Of a DNA stretch of 64,000 nt, positions 23,892 through 36,103 are shown in pieces. The notes below the pieces were generated by a model that was not told the DNA's origin, did not search any database, and saw only the letters and a list, made by a program, of their open reading frames with translations. Within the stretch, counting starts at the first letter, position 1; each line of letters begins with the position of its first letter. Origin of the DNA: Nymphaea colorata (taxonomy: Eukaryota; Streptophyta; Magnoliopsida; Nymphaeales; Nymphaeaceae); NCBI RefSeq assembly GCF_008831285.2, contig NC_045138.2, positions 21,235,934 through 21,299,933 on the forward strand, written 5' to 3'. The translations under genes and the position numbers were made by a program.

Positions 23892-24609
23892 AACCTGTTT
23901 GGATGACACCCCAAATCCTGGTTTTGGAGGTAAAATCAGGTCTCTATCATCCAAAACCCAGTTTTGGTGGCCAGGGCAGTTTAAAGAAAATGAGGATGCA
24001 TCGGTTTTGTTGGGAGACAATTAACGAGCTTACTCTTTCATCACGCGTCTCATCGAACTTACTTGAAAAAGGCTCAGCGTTTTATGTCTTCTTATTTTCT
24101 TCCATTTGTTCTTTTGCCGATTTTCATTAAGCTTGCGTCTTTATTTACTTGACATAAGAACGAAGTACTATGCAGCAAGCATTAAGTCCTTGTATATTCC
24201 ACAAAATATGTAATTAATCCTTATATATTTATGTTTGGTTAGGACCCAAAATTTTAAGTTTGGGCTGTGTGGTTTTGGTGTTTCTACGTTTATTTCTTCT
24301 ATATAAATTTTACATAGAACTGAACAATGGTGGTAGGTAATGAAATTAATATAATATATATAATTCCCAACAAACATACTTGCAAATGTAAATGTAAGAG
24401 AACTGCCATTAAACGTTCAACTAAAATTATTTTCTATAAGGCAACTTTCGAAATTCATTCTCTATCATCCAAACAAAAAATGGGTTTTTAAAATATGAAA
24501 ACCTTATTTTTGCCTTATCATCCAAACAGGTAAACCAAGTTTTTGAAACTCATTAAAAATCAAGTTTTTAAAAAATCAAGTTTTTTTTGGTGTCATCTAA
24601 ATGCCCCCC
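23892..24609. mobile_element. TIR element with GTTTGGATGACACC ends
   Basis: The left end AACCTGTTTGGATGACACC (near 23892) and the right end GGTGTCATCTAAATGCCCCC (to about 24609) are imperfect inverted repeats. The motif TATCATCCAAA occurs at two or three inner positions, so a smaller MITE may be nested within it. The ends resemble known plant hAT-like MITEs. The target duplication could not be determined and no coding sequence was seen. Confidence 0.5.
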
Positions 24610-25518
24610 TGTATTTTTTTTGTATATTCACCTTGCATAAGACGGCACTCAAGCTCAGCATTTATTTTTTTGAGCATATATCAATGTGCCCTTATATATA
24701 TATGAAAGTAGGTAGATACAAGACCGTTGTATACCAATTTATGACGAGAATCATCTGGGGTATTGACTTTAATGAGATCAACCATGGAAATATAGAAATC
24801 AAGTTGTTCTTTTAAGAGTTGAAAACACCCATCAAATTATAAAGGAGAGAAAGAGAAACGAGCAACTGAGTTTACTTAAACAAACCACTTGCCTCTTTTG
24901 AGGGGTAAGAACTTAGGCTTTCTCTTTTGCAATTTAATGTATATCTGATTGTATTAGAATAGATGACCAAAATGATTCCCAATGAAACTAACTGGCCGAA
25001 ATGATTCCCATGAGCTATCCGGCCTTCGTATGCCAGACTTTGATCTAGATAGTCGGTTCCAAGGAGTTCAAACGCTTTATAATAAGTTGTTAGTATATAA
25101 GCTAAATTGTTTTTTTTAGAATTTGAAATATCATTCAAAAGATGAGAGAGAGAAGAAATAAATAAATAAACAAATGAACTTTGTAAAGGAAATACCATAT
25201 CTCCTTTGAAGGGCACTATTTTTCATTTTTGAGAAAGCTAACTTAATTTTTTTATTTGCAACCTGTATCTATATATATATATATATATATTGCAATGTCT
25301 CCCTTTCCATGTTATCGTGTGTTAAATAGTTGTCAGATGTCTAAAATTTATAAATAGTCATTAAAAAACCATAAATTATTTTTAAAATCGTCATAAGTAG
25401 TTGTTGCATCATAAAATATGGTCAATACCAGTTTAATGATTTTTTATTAGTAACGAATTTTTAAATTTTAATCATTTGGTAAGATGCACAAAATATGTAT
25501 ATATATATATATATTCTT

Positions 25519-25550
<32 letters not shown>

Positions 25551-25940
25551 CCAATCTATGGTTGAGCTGACAATGGGACTTTGGACTTAGGCTCTGTGAA
25601 GTCACACTGTCATGTCTAAAGGAAAGGTTTATTATGAAAGTAGATGGCAGAGGCCAACAAGACCATTGAGATGAACTGCTCCAGCTGACAAAACGCTGGA
25701 CAGAGTCTGTTGAAGTTGACAAGAAACAGCCTCACCCTCTTAGCTCTGTGCCATTACTTGAGCAATTCGATTCCTTTTTTACTTTGGGAACTTTTTTATT
25801 ATTAGTTTCACAGTACAATTATGAAATAAGTGCATTGTTTTTCCATTAACTAGAGGAACAAAAAAAAAAAATCATTGTTTTAGACAGGAGAGGTCTCAGA
25901 CAACCCAGATTTTATGTTCTTAGATGTTTGAAAAAATGAG

Positions 25941-25943
<3 letters not shown>
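24610..25943. other. AT-rich DNA without a recognised gene
   Basis: There are (AT)n and (GA)n microsatellites at 25270-25291, 25497-25514 and 25520-25548. The stretch 25350-25470 weakly resembles 13560-13680, and both lie next to AT and CT/GA runs. No coding signal was recognised. Confidence 0.5.

Positions 25944-26018
<75 letters not shown>
25944..26018. repeat. (TA)n microsatellite, 75 bp
   Basis: An uninterrupted TA run. It adjoins dispersed repeat copy B. Confidence 0.95.
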
Positions 26019-26020
<2 letters not shown>

Positions 26021-26034
26021 GGTTTGTGTTCCGG

Positions 26035-26255
26035 AATATTGCAAACAAAAATGTTAACATTCTAACGTGTTTATTGACAATAATTTAATGTAAAACTTGT
26101 TTCAGTTCAAGTTATTTTTGTACAAAAATTTGATTTTTCTATTATCAGAATTTAGACGTTGTAAGAGCCATTTATTTTTATTATTAAAAACATGATTAAA
26201 ATAAAAAATGACTAAATTAATACAAGTTCACCCTAACAAGTACTTTTAGTATGTC
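26035..26255. repeat. Dispersed AT-rich repeat, copy B
   Basis: It shares with copies A and C the block order: TTCTAACGTGTTTATTGAC, a TTCA.GTTATTTTTGTA block, TATTATCAGAATTTAGACGTT, TTATTATTAAAAACAT, and AACAAGTAC near the end. The start matches the other copies less well. Confidence 0.55.
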
Positions 26256-26983
26256 TAATTTTTGTCTCTACTTACTCTATGAGGTAAAAAATTTTGCACA
26301 TATGCATGAGACTGTAACATAATCTTATTGTTCTCAAACGGACCCATTGAGTGAGCTTTTCTTTTTTCTCCATTGTTTAGATGTCTCGAAATGCACCCTT
26401 ACATAATTTCATATTTATAAGTTAATCTACAGATCACATTACGTGTATGATTTAAATTCAAGGGAAAACTTCTTTTAAACTCACATAACCACCAAAATGT
26501 TCAATCCTCTCAAATTACCATCAAAGTGTAACTATCAACAAATGTAGCCACTTGTCAACAATATTATTAAGTAGTTACAAATTAAACTCGCTAATCAATT
26601 TAAAAGTGCAGAACTGGCAGTTGCCCTTCGTTAGAAATTTTTTGTCGCATGAATCAAATTATAGTTTCATAATTTTTAATAGGGGTCGAAATAATTTTTT
26701 TTTATTTTTTAATATATATTAAACTTAAACTTTTTAGATTTACATATAAATTTTTAAAGTTTTTAAATCTAAGGAAGGGCCAAGGCCCTTGCCGCGCCCC
26801 CATCCGTCCGCCCGTGTCCACATTCGAGCATATCAACCTATAGGAAATTTCTATATTCATGTTGTCACAGAAACAAGTAGGGGCTTGTGTTATGCTGATT
26901 TTTCTTCATTTACATACATAAAAAACTAAAATTTAATTACTTCCTCCTCAACAAGAAATTTAATTATAATATCATACCCTTGT

Positions 26984-26988
<5 letters not shown>

Positions 26989-27061
<73 letters not shown>
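26989..27061. repeat. (TA)n microsatellite next to a G-rich tract
   Basis: A TA run of about 73 bp is followed by ATGGCGGAGGGAGGGGGGGG, which may be a degraded relative of the CAGTGGCGGAGCC elements. The stretch 27180-28340 is moderately AT-rich; its open frames (for example 27840-28115 minus) have no recognised family. Confidence 0.85.
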
Positions 27062-27062
<1 letters not shown>

Positions 27063-28342
27063 GGCGGAGGGAGGGGGGGGGGCGCCTAGGTCGTGGCCCC
27101 ACCCTGGCAAAATGAAAAAAAACTTTTACATTGAAAAAAAAAATTATTTTTTAATTACTCTATATATCTTTTAGATTTAAATTTAGTTTGTATATAAAAG
27201 TGCATAAATGAGAAAAATCACTTATTAATCTTCTGGTATAACATAGTTGGATGAGGCAGGTATGCATAGAAAATGCCTCCTCATTTTAATTCCCGTGATC
27301 CTTGTTCCCCATCTGCACTCTTTCATCTTTTTAAACCCGCAATTCTTTTATTTTTCTCCTACTTTCTTTTATTTTCTTATTCTTTCGCTTCATAATTTTG
27401 CTTTCCCAATGCCAGATTTTTAGTAAGTTGTTCGGATCCAAATTTCATGAAGCAAAACGTAATCTGCACGATCGATTTTGATTCATCCCTTAGCCACAGC
27501 ACAGAATCGCTGCAACTTTGGTCTCTTGCTCTTAAAAAACAATACAAAACCAATTCCAGATGCAAAAGACATTCTATCAAATTTAAGATTTTGTTCTTGG
27601 AAAGATTCCAATACCAGTTTGATCACATCTACGCGTTCAAAGATGACCAAGAACGGAAAAACAACAACTTGGCATCCACATGATTCCAAATAGTACCTAT
27701 ACAAGCTGAAGCTTTTAGTTTACAGGAATCGAATTGACTGCCTTGAAGAACTGACTTCTCTCTGTCAAGCTCATGGTCGCTTCACATGGCGGATCTGACA
27801 GTCTCCTGCTCATTTCAGCAGAAAGAGACTGACTCCCCACTAGACTGTGCGCCAGGTTGAGCCCCCACAGAACCGTTCAGAGCCGTCGATGCACGAGATC
27901 TGACGGCACTGTCTGAGTTGCTCATGTGGTGAACAGAATACCATGCCGGAAACCTCTGACCTGATCAATTTCATCTCCTTCCTTTTTCTTTCTGCGTTTA
28001 TTGTTATTTTTCTCACAAGTGGTAGCTTTTTTCTTAGTTGGCAATGAAGCCCATCACTTAAATGCTCTGATATCTTCGCGTAGTTAATAAGAAACTTAAT
28101 GGCATGATCAGCCATGGCGATGAAAAGTTAGATCAGGAATTCATCGCCGGCATTAAAGAATCCCCGGGAAAGGCGCGGAAAGAGAAGCAAGGAATTCCAA
28201 CGGAAAAAAAGAAGAAGCTAGAGAGGAATAGGGGTATGAATCCTCAAATTGAAGCAGCTGGGGAATGGATTCGGGATTCACTATGATATAAAATAATTAG
28301 AATGGCAGTAGCCAAACTCCAAAATATATGTAGACTCAAATG

Positions 28343-28661
28343 TAGAGCTGCGCATGAGTTGAGTCGAGCCTGAGCTTGATCAGTTCGAATTCAACTTGAC
28401 TCAAAAAACTCGAGCTCGAGTTCCTTATAGCAAGCTTGAACTCGAAACAGGTTTTGACAATATTATACAGAGTATCGGTTTGCGAGTCGAATCAATTATA
28501 AATGAGCTGAGTTTCTAAAACTTGAATTAGACTCGTTTACCGTTTTGAGTATCATTGTAAGTTCGAACTCAACTCGTTTATAAACGAGTCGAACACGAGC
28601 TGGGTTTTTTTTAGCGAGTTCGAGTCGAGCCTAAGTTGGCTTGGCTTGTTGTGCAACCCTA
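28343..28661. mobile_element. Non-autonomous hAT element, GAGCTCGAG type, decayed
   Basis: This 319-bp element starts TAGAGCTGCGCATGAG and ends TTGTTGTGCAACCCTA, close to the TAGGGCTGCACA ends of the element at 52955. Inside are many GAGTCGAG and CTCGAGCTCGAG motifs. The flanking octamers (ctcaaatg and ccaagagg) no longer match. Confidence 0.65.
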
Positions 28662-29384
28662 CCAAGAGGGATAGATGGTTGGATTAGTTGGTCGGATTGG
28701 TGGCTAGTGGAAGTTTTATTATAAGTTCAAATGTGAATGTTATTAATCTGGATTGTGAAATGTGACATGCAATACTCTCTAGTTGAAGATCTAAACAAGA
28801 AAGAAAGAGAACTCAAAAACTTTTAGAAATATCTCTCCTGTAATCTCCACTGATAGCGGGTAAAAATGTCCTAAAGTATAAAACTTTAGGTTTTGGTGTT
28901 CCCAATGTGCTGCCGCTGTGCCATCGAACATTTTAAAGGATTTGTTTTCTCAAAAGCTTAGCGTAAATAGATCTAAAGAATAATTGTGATTTTTTTAATG
29001 AAAATATTGTATTTTTATGACCGGACAAAATCAAGTCTGTCCTTCTCGAATCTGATGCGTACATGCAAGAATCTTTTTTTCCCCTTAAAAGATCGTACAC
29101 TTTTCAACTTGTAAAATCCATTTGAAAAATGTATTCAAACTGTTACCAGCTGTAACACTCAAGATGATATATATATATATATATATATTATAATCCAATT
29201 GAATGAATAAAATAGTCAGAAGTGACCTGATTATTAATTGGACGTGTCTTTAACGCTAAAACCTGACCTATTTACAGCCTCTACGGAACTGGACAGTATT
29301 AGTTGAGATGGAGTATGCGTCTTGCGGAAGATGTGGGAAAGATAATATCCAATACCCTACATATCAGCCTGGTTTTACTCAATC

Positions 29385-29420
<36 letters not shown>

Positions 29421-29559
29421 ACACGCTACAAAAAAATGCATACAACATTTAAATTTATTTGTTTTTTACATATGGACTATGGAGTAACTCTTAAAGGCAC
29501 CATACTGTCCCATTACTGTCTATATTGAGAGGTACTTAGGGACTGGAGCCATATATCGC

Positions 29560-29840
29560 TCGAGTCGAGTTCGACAGATAGAGTCTTTGCTCAAACTCCA
29601 CTTGTTTTAACTTGTTTATCAACTACGTATTTGACTTGATCTCTTTACTTCATTTTAAGTTTGGGAATTAAGAAAAAAAAAGATAAGTGAGATTAAACGA
29701 GTTTACTAGAGTCTCATCTAGTCAAGTTCATGGCTCGAGTTTAAAGTTAAACTCGAGTTCTACTCATTCACAAGCAAGTAAATCTAGAGTCAAGCTTAAC
29801 AGAGCAAGTTCGAGTGGAGTTTGAGTTGCATGATCACCAT
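29560..29840. mobile_element. Fragment of a GAGCTCGAG-type hAT element
   Basis: The repeated motifs CGAGTCGAGTTCG, GTTAAACTCGAGTT and GAGTTTGAGTTGCATG match the interior of the hAT elements at 28343 and 52955. Clear terminal repeats were not found. Confidence 0.4.
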
Positions 29841-30297
29841 GCTTTGCAGAATCAAGATAATTAGAAAATCAAAAGTGAACAACGAATTAGGGTTAATGTG
29901 TGGTTACCACCTTGCCGCCCATTACTAACTGCTTTTGCCAATGATTTAGTTGGATTTGGCTTATTAAAAATAAATGCGTTTGATATAGTGGTGGAGCCAG
30001 GAAAATTCATTGGAGGAGCATATGTTCAGAAACATTTATGTATGGAGGGGGCACCTATATATGTATAAAAATAAATATTAAAATTTTCAATGTAGATTTC
30101 AGAGAAAGTTACTCCCACCCCCACAGGGGAAAGCTTTCAAAGATAAAGAGTAGTAAATCGACCAGTATAACGCAGATGAAGCTTTTCTACTAGATTCCAT
30201 CTATGTTTGAATTAGGGGCGTACTCATAATTGAAGTTTTAGCTGTTGAGCATACCCTGAAATCTTTTCCAAAGTTAATCTATCATTGATCTCGGATC

Positions 30298-30472
30298 CCC
30301 ACGGAGCCACATTGTGGTTGCTGTGGGCAATTGCCCACACCAGCCCATGAAATTTGTTTTATTTATATATATAAACTTCATTAACTTTCATTTTTCACAT
30401 ATAACTACCTCTTAAAATTTGAAATTTAATGTAACATTGCCCCTTAGCGAGAAATTTCTGGTTCCGCCACTG
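30298..30472. mobile_element. hAT-type MITE, CAGTGGCGGAGCCA family, inverted
   Basis: The right end GGTTCCGCCACTG (to 30472) and the interior (GTGGGCAATTGCCCACA, CCCCTTAGCGAGAAATTTCTGG) match the reverse complement of the element at 5231. The left end is worn (CCCACGGAGCCAC). The flanks ctcggatc and ctgaggtc match at 5 of 8 positions. Just upstream, 29993-30170 begins with TGGTGGAGCCAGGAAAATT and may be another, more diverged relative. Confidence 0.65.
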
Positions 30473-30480
30473 CTGAGGTC

Positions 30481-31047
30481 CGTGGGAAATTAAACGCAAC
30501 CCAATTGATATATTCTTCAGTCAACTACAATAACATCATGCAACCTCAGATTAATATTCATGGTTATAAATATGTTATTCAATATACATCAACTATGCAT
30601 TATGTGCAAACATGGACCATGTGTATCAGAGAATCAGACCCACTGGTCATGTGGTCCTTGAGGGTCCCCAGTCATAAAAACAAGAGGTGGCCTTAAAAGT
30701 GACCGGTTTGGCATCAAAATTGGCCGGATATTGTACCGGCCGGCGTCTTGTCCATTTTAGCTGTACTGGATTCGATCGGAAGACGACTATTGAAGTATTC
30801 GGTTGCCCAGATCTGACGGGTTTACATTCTCCTGCGCCGGCCGCGGAATCTTGCCGCAAGACTGACAAAGTTAGGTCCGGTAGGTATCCATTTTAATGCC
30901 CTTTTCCGTGACAGCGAACTTTCATTCAGGCCCGAGTGGCCTCACTCCATATGCTCGTATTTATGTAGCCAACTAAGAAACTGTAAAGTGAATGGAACAA
31001 TTTGTCGATTGTGAAGCATACAGATTGTGCTAGTTTGTAACAAAAAA

Positions 31048-31094
<47 letters not shown>

Positions 31095-31188
31095 AAAGTT
31101 TTTGGGAATAGCTTAGTTTTGAGACAGCAAGATATGTAACAATTGTCAACGGTTCAGATCAGACATATCTTTACTGGTATATGTTTTT
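30481..31188. other. Unassigned stretch with a (TA)n run
   Basis: A TA run lies at 31050-31090. The stretch 30650-30900 is more GC-rich than its surroundings and open in two frames, but the translations have no recognised family. Confidence 0.5.
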
Positions 31189-31584
31189 TAGGATATTCAC
31201 ATATTCAGATTTGAATTCAAATTCGAATAAAGAAAAGTCATATCTGAATCTGAATCCGAAATCCGATTTCACAATCTGAATCCGATCCAATTTGTATATT
31301 TATATCTGAACCCAAATTTTGAACTGAATTTTACTAAATTTTAAAATTTAATAGCATTAGATACAAGATATTTGTCTGAAAATGAATCCAAACTGAATTC
31401 GTATCTGAATCCGATTGAATATTTATTGAATCCTAATATGTATATGATCGGATGCCATTTATTAAATCCGAAACTAATCCAATCCAATTTCTCAATCGAA
31501 TATTGAATTCTTTTTCATATCCGTTTTTTTTTGGACTAGATCAGTTCGGGTATCGGATTCAAATCGGATATATTGACATTCCTA
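31189..31584. mobile_element. Non-autonomous hAT-like element with TCTGAATCCGA motifs
   Basis: The left end TAGGATATTCACATATTC (31189) and the right end GATATATTGACATTCCTA (31584) are imperfect inverted repeats of the TAGG type. The interior repeats TCTGAATCCGA or its variants several times in both directions, with ATCCGATT and CGGATTCAAATCGG. This pattern is familiar from plant hAT MITEs. The flanking octamers no longer match. Confidence 0.55.
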
Positions 31585-31599
31585 GTGACTAACATAGGC

Positions 31600-31792
31600 G
31601 GCTGGGGACAGTAACAAAGCTACTTGTTGACTAGAGTGGGCCACTGCCCACATGAGCCCATCAAATCACATTAAACTAACTCTACCTTACATTATTATGA
31701 CTTTAAAATTATATGCAATGCCTACAGTAAATTTTGTGTCACCAATGCAAGTGCCGATCACTAAAAAATTCTGGCTCCGCCATTGGTTGGAG
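31600..31792. mobile_element. Decayed hAT MITE, CAGTGGCGGAGCCA family, inverted
   Basis: It ends TTCTGGCTCCGCCATTG and contains TGGGCCACTGCCCACATGAG, matching the interior of the elements at 30298 and 5231. The left terminal repeat is not clear. Confidence 0.5.
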
Positions 31793-34700
31793 ACATTACA
31801 TATATTGCAAGATAAGTTCGTGTTTTATGCCGTCAAACACACACTATTCAATTTTTTGGGGAATTGTAGACTTCAAAAACTTTGACACAAGTTCAATCTT
31901 TGCTTTTTTTTTATAAACGTAAGACTTTTTTTTTTCTATTTTTTTTCAATTGTTGAAGTAGTTTTGTATTTATTACAAGAATTGATGATGAATTGTCCGA
32001 TCATCCTAATTGGTGGTTTACAATTTGCCATGTGTAAAACTTTTTTTTTCTTTTCTTTTTCGAAGTACCAGTAATACAGTAAGAACGCAGGCTTTCGGTC
32101 TAAAATTGGAACTCAACATCCAGTGGAGCGTGGAGAATCGAGTCCTTCAGTGGGTCCAATTTCTGATCCAGTACTAAGCCAGATGGATCCCATAAAGTAA
32201 AGAATGCAAATCCATTGGCAGATTCAGAACTGGATCATATTAGATATCTATCTATCATCGATCTCGGTTTGTCATATAAGATTCTTTATCGTTCCCCGAG
32301 TGATCCGTAACATTTCAGTTTTCACTTTAATAGTTCATGACAACGGTAAGGACCGACATATTTTCAAATCTTAACTGTAATTTAATAAGAAACTGAAGGT
32401 ATTATTCTAGCAGAATACTTTGTAATTCATGCACGATTATTTGATATAGAGTCGCGAGTACATGGGTTGGCTATGGTTTCCAGCATTTCAATTTTCCGGG
32501 CAGATCGAACCCAATATGAAATGGACTTAGCAACATAAAATTCATACAATATATTATAGAAAATGAACGATAGACTTGCCCTATGTTCTTCTTTTTGAAT
32601 TATAAAATAATTTAAAGCATATCAAATCGACTTAAACACTATAAAATAATGTGAAGGAACGTTTTTTCACGACATTTGCATCTGCATATGTGCCATCTGT
32701 AGATTCTTCGAACCATATTCGTGCAGGAATCCTGCAACCGATTACCATCTTATTCTCTTTGTATCACCGTTTCAGACTCACCCTCATGCTAAACAGTAAA
32801 ATACTGCTTCTTTTATACTTATATGAGATCTGTGTCACTGTATACGTGTTTCCTGTGGATCTCCTCAACTAAATTTATGTAGGAAATCCTGCGATTCATA
32901 ATTTCCATCATATTCTCTTTGCATCACCGTTCTAGAATGAGCCTTATGCTAAATAGTAAGCATTGAACTCTGCGCAAAAGCAACAAAATTTCCTGCAAGT
33001 CTATTGTTCCACACCTGCCATGGAGTTTTGAACATCTTCAATCTTACTACAAAACCAGTCCTCTCTCTCCATCTCCCGTGTGCATTAGCAATGAGGAGTG
33101 AAGACAGAACACAACTTCCTAGAAAGCTCCTCTACAGTAGCGATGCCAAGGGCTCAGACCATCTCTTTCTCTCTCTTTCTTCTGTCACAGTATCTTTTGC
33201 TTTCTTCCCCCGCTTCTCTCCCCTCCCTTCCTTTCACAGAGTAAAAAGGCAGAGTTGAACAGTTACTCAGAAGATCGCGTCGGGCAATACCCATCAAAGC
33301 AGAAGCAACCAGAAGGTTTAATTAAACCTCCGACGCTCACCATGATGAGCAGTGATCGCCACTAATAAAGCAATGCAGAAGAAAAGCGCCATGAATCGTT
33401 TCTTTGGTTCAGTGAGGCGCAGAACTGCGTGCCTCCTTTAGCTTTCTTTAACGACTGCAACGAGTACCTCCCGCAATTATTTGATGAGAGAGAGTACGGT
33501 CTCCCTCCTCCCCAATTCACGAGGCCGCCCTCTGACTCCGTCTCAATTTATTTATTTGCTGTGATGATAAATGATAATGACACACATCTTTTATTTTCTG
33601 CTCTCTGCTGATTAATGTTTCCATTCTTTTCTCTCTCTCCCTCTCCCTTCAACAACATCTTCAATGCTCCCTCTTTATCTGCATCTCTTGTAAATGGATA
33701 TTCCCTCTCTTCATGGTGGTAAATGATAGTAGCCAACCTTATTTATTTCTCAACTTTTATCACTCCCTCTATCAATGATCTCTCTCTCTCTTTATATATA
33801 TATATATGTAAAGAGATATATATGCCCATTTTGCCATCTTCTTCTTCCTAAAGCAGGTTTTGGAACTCTGTAATATTGAGGGGACAGTATTTCAAGGGGG
33901 CAGGACAAATGGCAGAACCCTCTGTTTGAGAGTTGTTAAAAAAAAAGTTGACCATTTTTTTGGTGGGTAGGTGGGGAGTTCCATGATTTCATGGTTTCAA
34001 GGGCCATCGCTTTGGAGTTTCTTCCCCAAAGCATTCACGAGAAAGATGCAGCGGCCGTGCGATCATGAACGCCAGGCCAAATACGGCACCGTTGAAACCA
34101 GAAGACGGGGAAGAGAAAGAAGTTTAAAAAAAGGCTCAAGAGAACAAAATCCAAAAATTATATTTTCGCGTTATGCGAGAATTACGGATTCTCTTTGTTT
34201 GTATTCGTCCGTTGGATTTCTAGTTTTCCTCTGCAAAAATATCTCAATAAAATAATGGTGAAAGAATCCGGGATGGCAGCAACCATCAATGTTCATCATC
34301 ATCGTCTCACTGCAAAAGCCAGAAATAGGTTACTGTGACAAGAGGTTTGAGAATTGAACCACCGAACCTAGTGAGCCTAGAGGTGCGTCTCGGCTCGAGC
34401 CCACCCGGTTCTGTTTCCGCTGATGAGCCACACCAGTGAACACTGTCCTCATGCCCTTTCCTGTCCTCTTTAATCGGAAGTAACAAATGTCACATGGGCC
34501 GTTGTTGTGTTCATATGCATCTTCAATTTGATTCTTAAAGATGTTAATCTTCTGAACTACAAATGGTAATATATATGATATTCATATATGATAAACATAT
34601 ATGATATTCGTATATGATAAGACTACCCAACTCTAAAAGCAGCACAATGGAGGAAGGAGGCATAGCTTCAGAAATAAAAACCATACCAGTCGAGTATTCT

Positions 34701-35699
34701 CCATTAATGGTATCTCTCTTTGAGCCCTCTCCTTCAAATCGCCATTGTGTGCTATTCTTGTTTGGAGCCGAAGGTCTTTCTTGAAACTTGTGGTTAGACA
34801 TCCCATCTCAAAGATCTAGTAACTCGAGACAGTGGCCAAGCCAAAAACATTAAGTGGGAGACAAATGTATGTAAATTTTTGATTAAGTAAGAAGGAAGTA
34901 ATACAAGGAAGGACACAAATATAATTTGATATGCATATAAAATTCCTTTTACGTGGATTGGAAGCGGAGTGTCTCCTGCACTCTCTCCCATCTCTGTGAG
35001 AGGTTTGGGAGGACAGTCGGTCTCGAGATGAAACGAGAAGAACTCGTATTGGTGTAACATATAACAGTAAACAAAACGATCGATGTTTCCATAAGTAATT
35101 CATATGAATCCGAGACATTTGCTTTCTGGTTTTTTATTTTAATATATATTTGTAGAGGATGACACCCACGAGAAAACGTTCAATTCAATCTAAGAACCAA
35201 TGTATTTCAAAGTTACAATCCACTGAAATGGTTCTGCTGAATCTTAAATCTCATGCCTCTCGAGTTGCTTTTAGTGCTTACGAGTAGCATTCGTTTCAGC
35301 TTGCATATCGATACAAACTCATTTTCTTCTTCAACATAAAAGGTTGATGGTACAGTAAATTTGAAACAAAAAACTACTCCTATCAGTTTCTGTTTCATTT
35401 GTTGCACCAACTCTTTAAGATTCTTTGCATTAAAGAGACGTTTGATGTACTTCGAATGATGAAATTTTAAAATCAAAATGCTTAATTTTTAAAACATTAA
35501 GATTATTAAACAAATGAAGTATTTTGTTTTCAAAACGAGAAAACTGAACCTGGAATTTTGAAGAGAAATTATGATTTTAGAATTTTCTTGTATCAAAATT
35601 CGAAACCATCAAACCCGAAGAGAAGAGGATATAGATAAAACCGGTTTGAAGGTCTAAACCGGTTCATGTCGAAAGGCTTACAGGCAGATATTGGCTACT
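31793..35699. other. Intergenic DNA upstream of the USP gene
   Basis: No gene was recognised. Noted here: a diverged direct duplication at 32715-32960; short CT-rich tracts near 33170, 33630 and 33780; and a duplicated ATATATGATATTC.TATATG unit at 34565-34615. Open frames at 33971-34255 and 34816-35118 have no recognisable domain. Confidence 0.5.
32715..32960. repeat. Diverged direct duplication, about 155-bp spacing
   Basis: AGGAATCCTGC, ATTCTCTTTGTATCACCGTT and CTCATGCTAAACAGTAA (32724-32800) recur as AGGAAATCCTGC, ATTCTCTTTGCATCACCGTT and CTTATGCTAAATAGTAA (32880-32960). Both copies are non-coding. Confidence 0.75.
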
Positions 35700-36103
35700 G
35701 TACTGGCTACGTCGACATTATAGCGCCTGTTTTTTGTGGGATTAACCAGGGTAAAGGTTATAGGGATAAACGGGTCATTTCAGGGATGACTGTGGCCGGT
35801 CAGACAGCTCAGTCTGTCTCGTGACCACCGTGCAGAGGAAAGCTCCTCATCCCATCATATATTTTGTCACCACCTTCTCAACTTTTCTGTGCTCCATCTC
35901 CATCTCCAAAAGCATTTTCCCTCTCCAAAGGAAACAAAAGCGTTGGTTGACAACGGAATCAAACATATTCCGCCACCACCATCCTCATCTCAAGTGATCT
36001 TTTAGACCCTGCTTTGCTTTCTTCCTTCCCATCCTTGATCCTCCCCACAGAACCCATCTTTCTGCGATACCAAGAAAGCTAAAGAAGATTTTTGGAAGCA
36101 AAA
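35700..36103 (+). promoter_or_regulatory. Proximal promoter and 5' leader of the USP gene
   Basis: CATATATTTT at 35856-35865 is a possible TATA box about 240 bp before the ATG, followed by a pyrimidine-rich stretch (CACCTTCTCAACTTTTC, CTCCATCTCCATCTCC) typical of a plant transcription start and leader. The assignment rests on position and composition only. Confidence 0.35.

Noticed and set aside
34330-34400. Possible tRNA (GAATTGAACCACC resembles an inverted T-loop)
   Set aside because: No matching acceptor stem, D-loop or anticodon arm could be placed.
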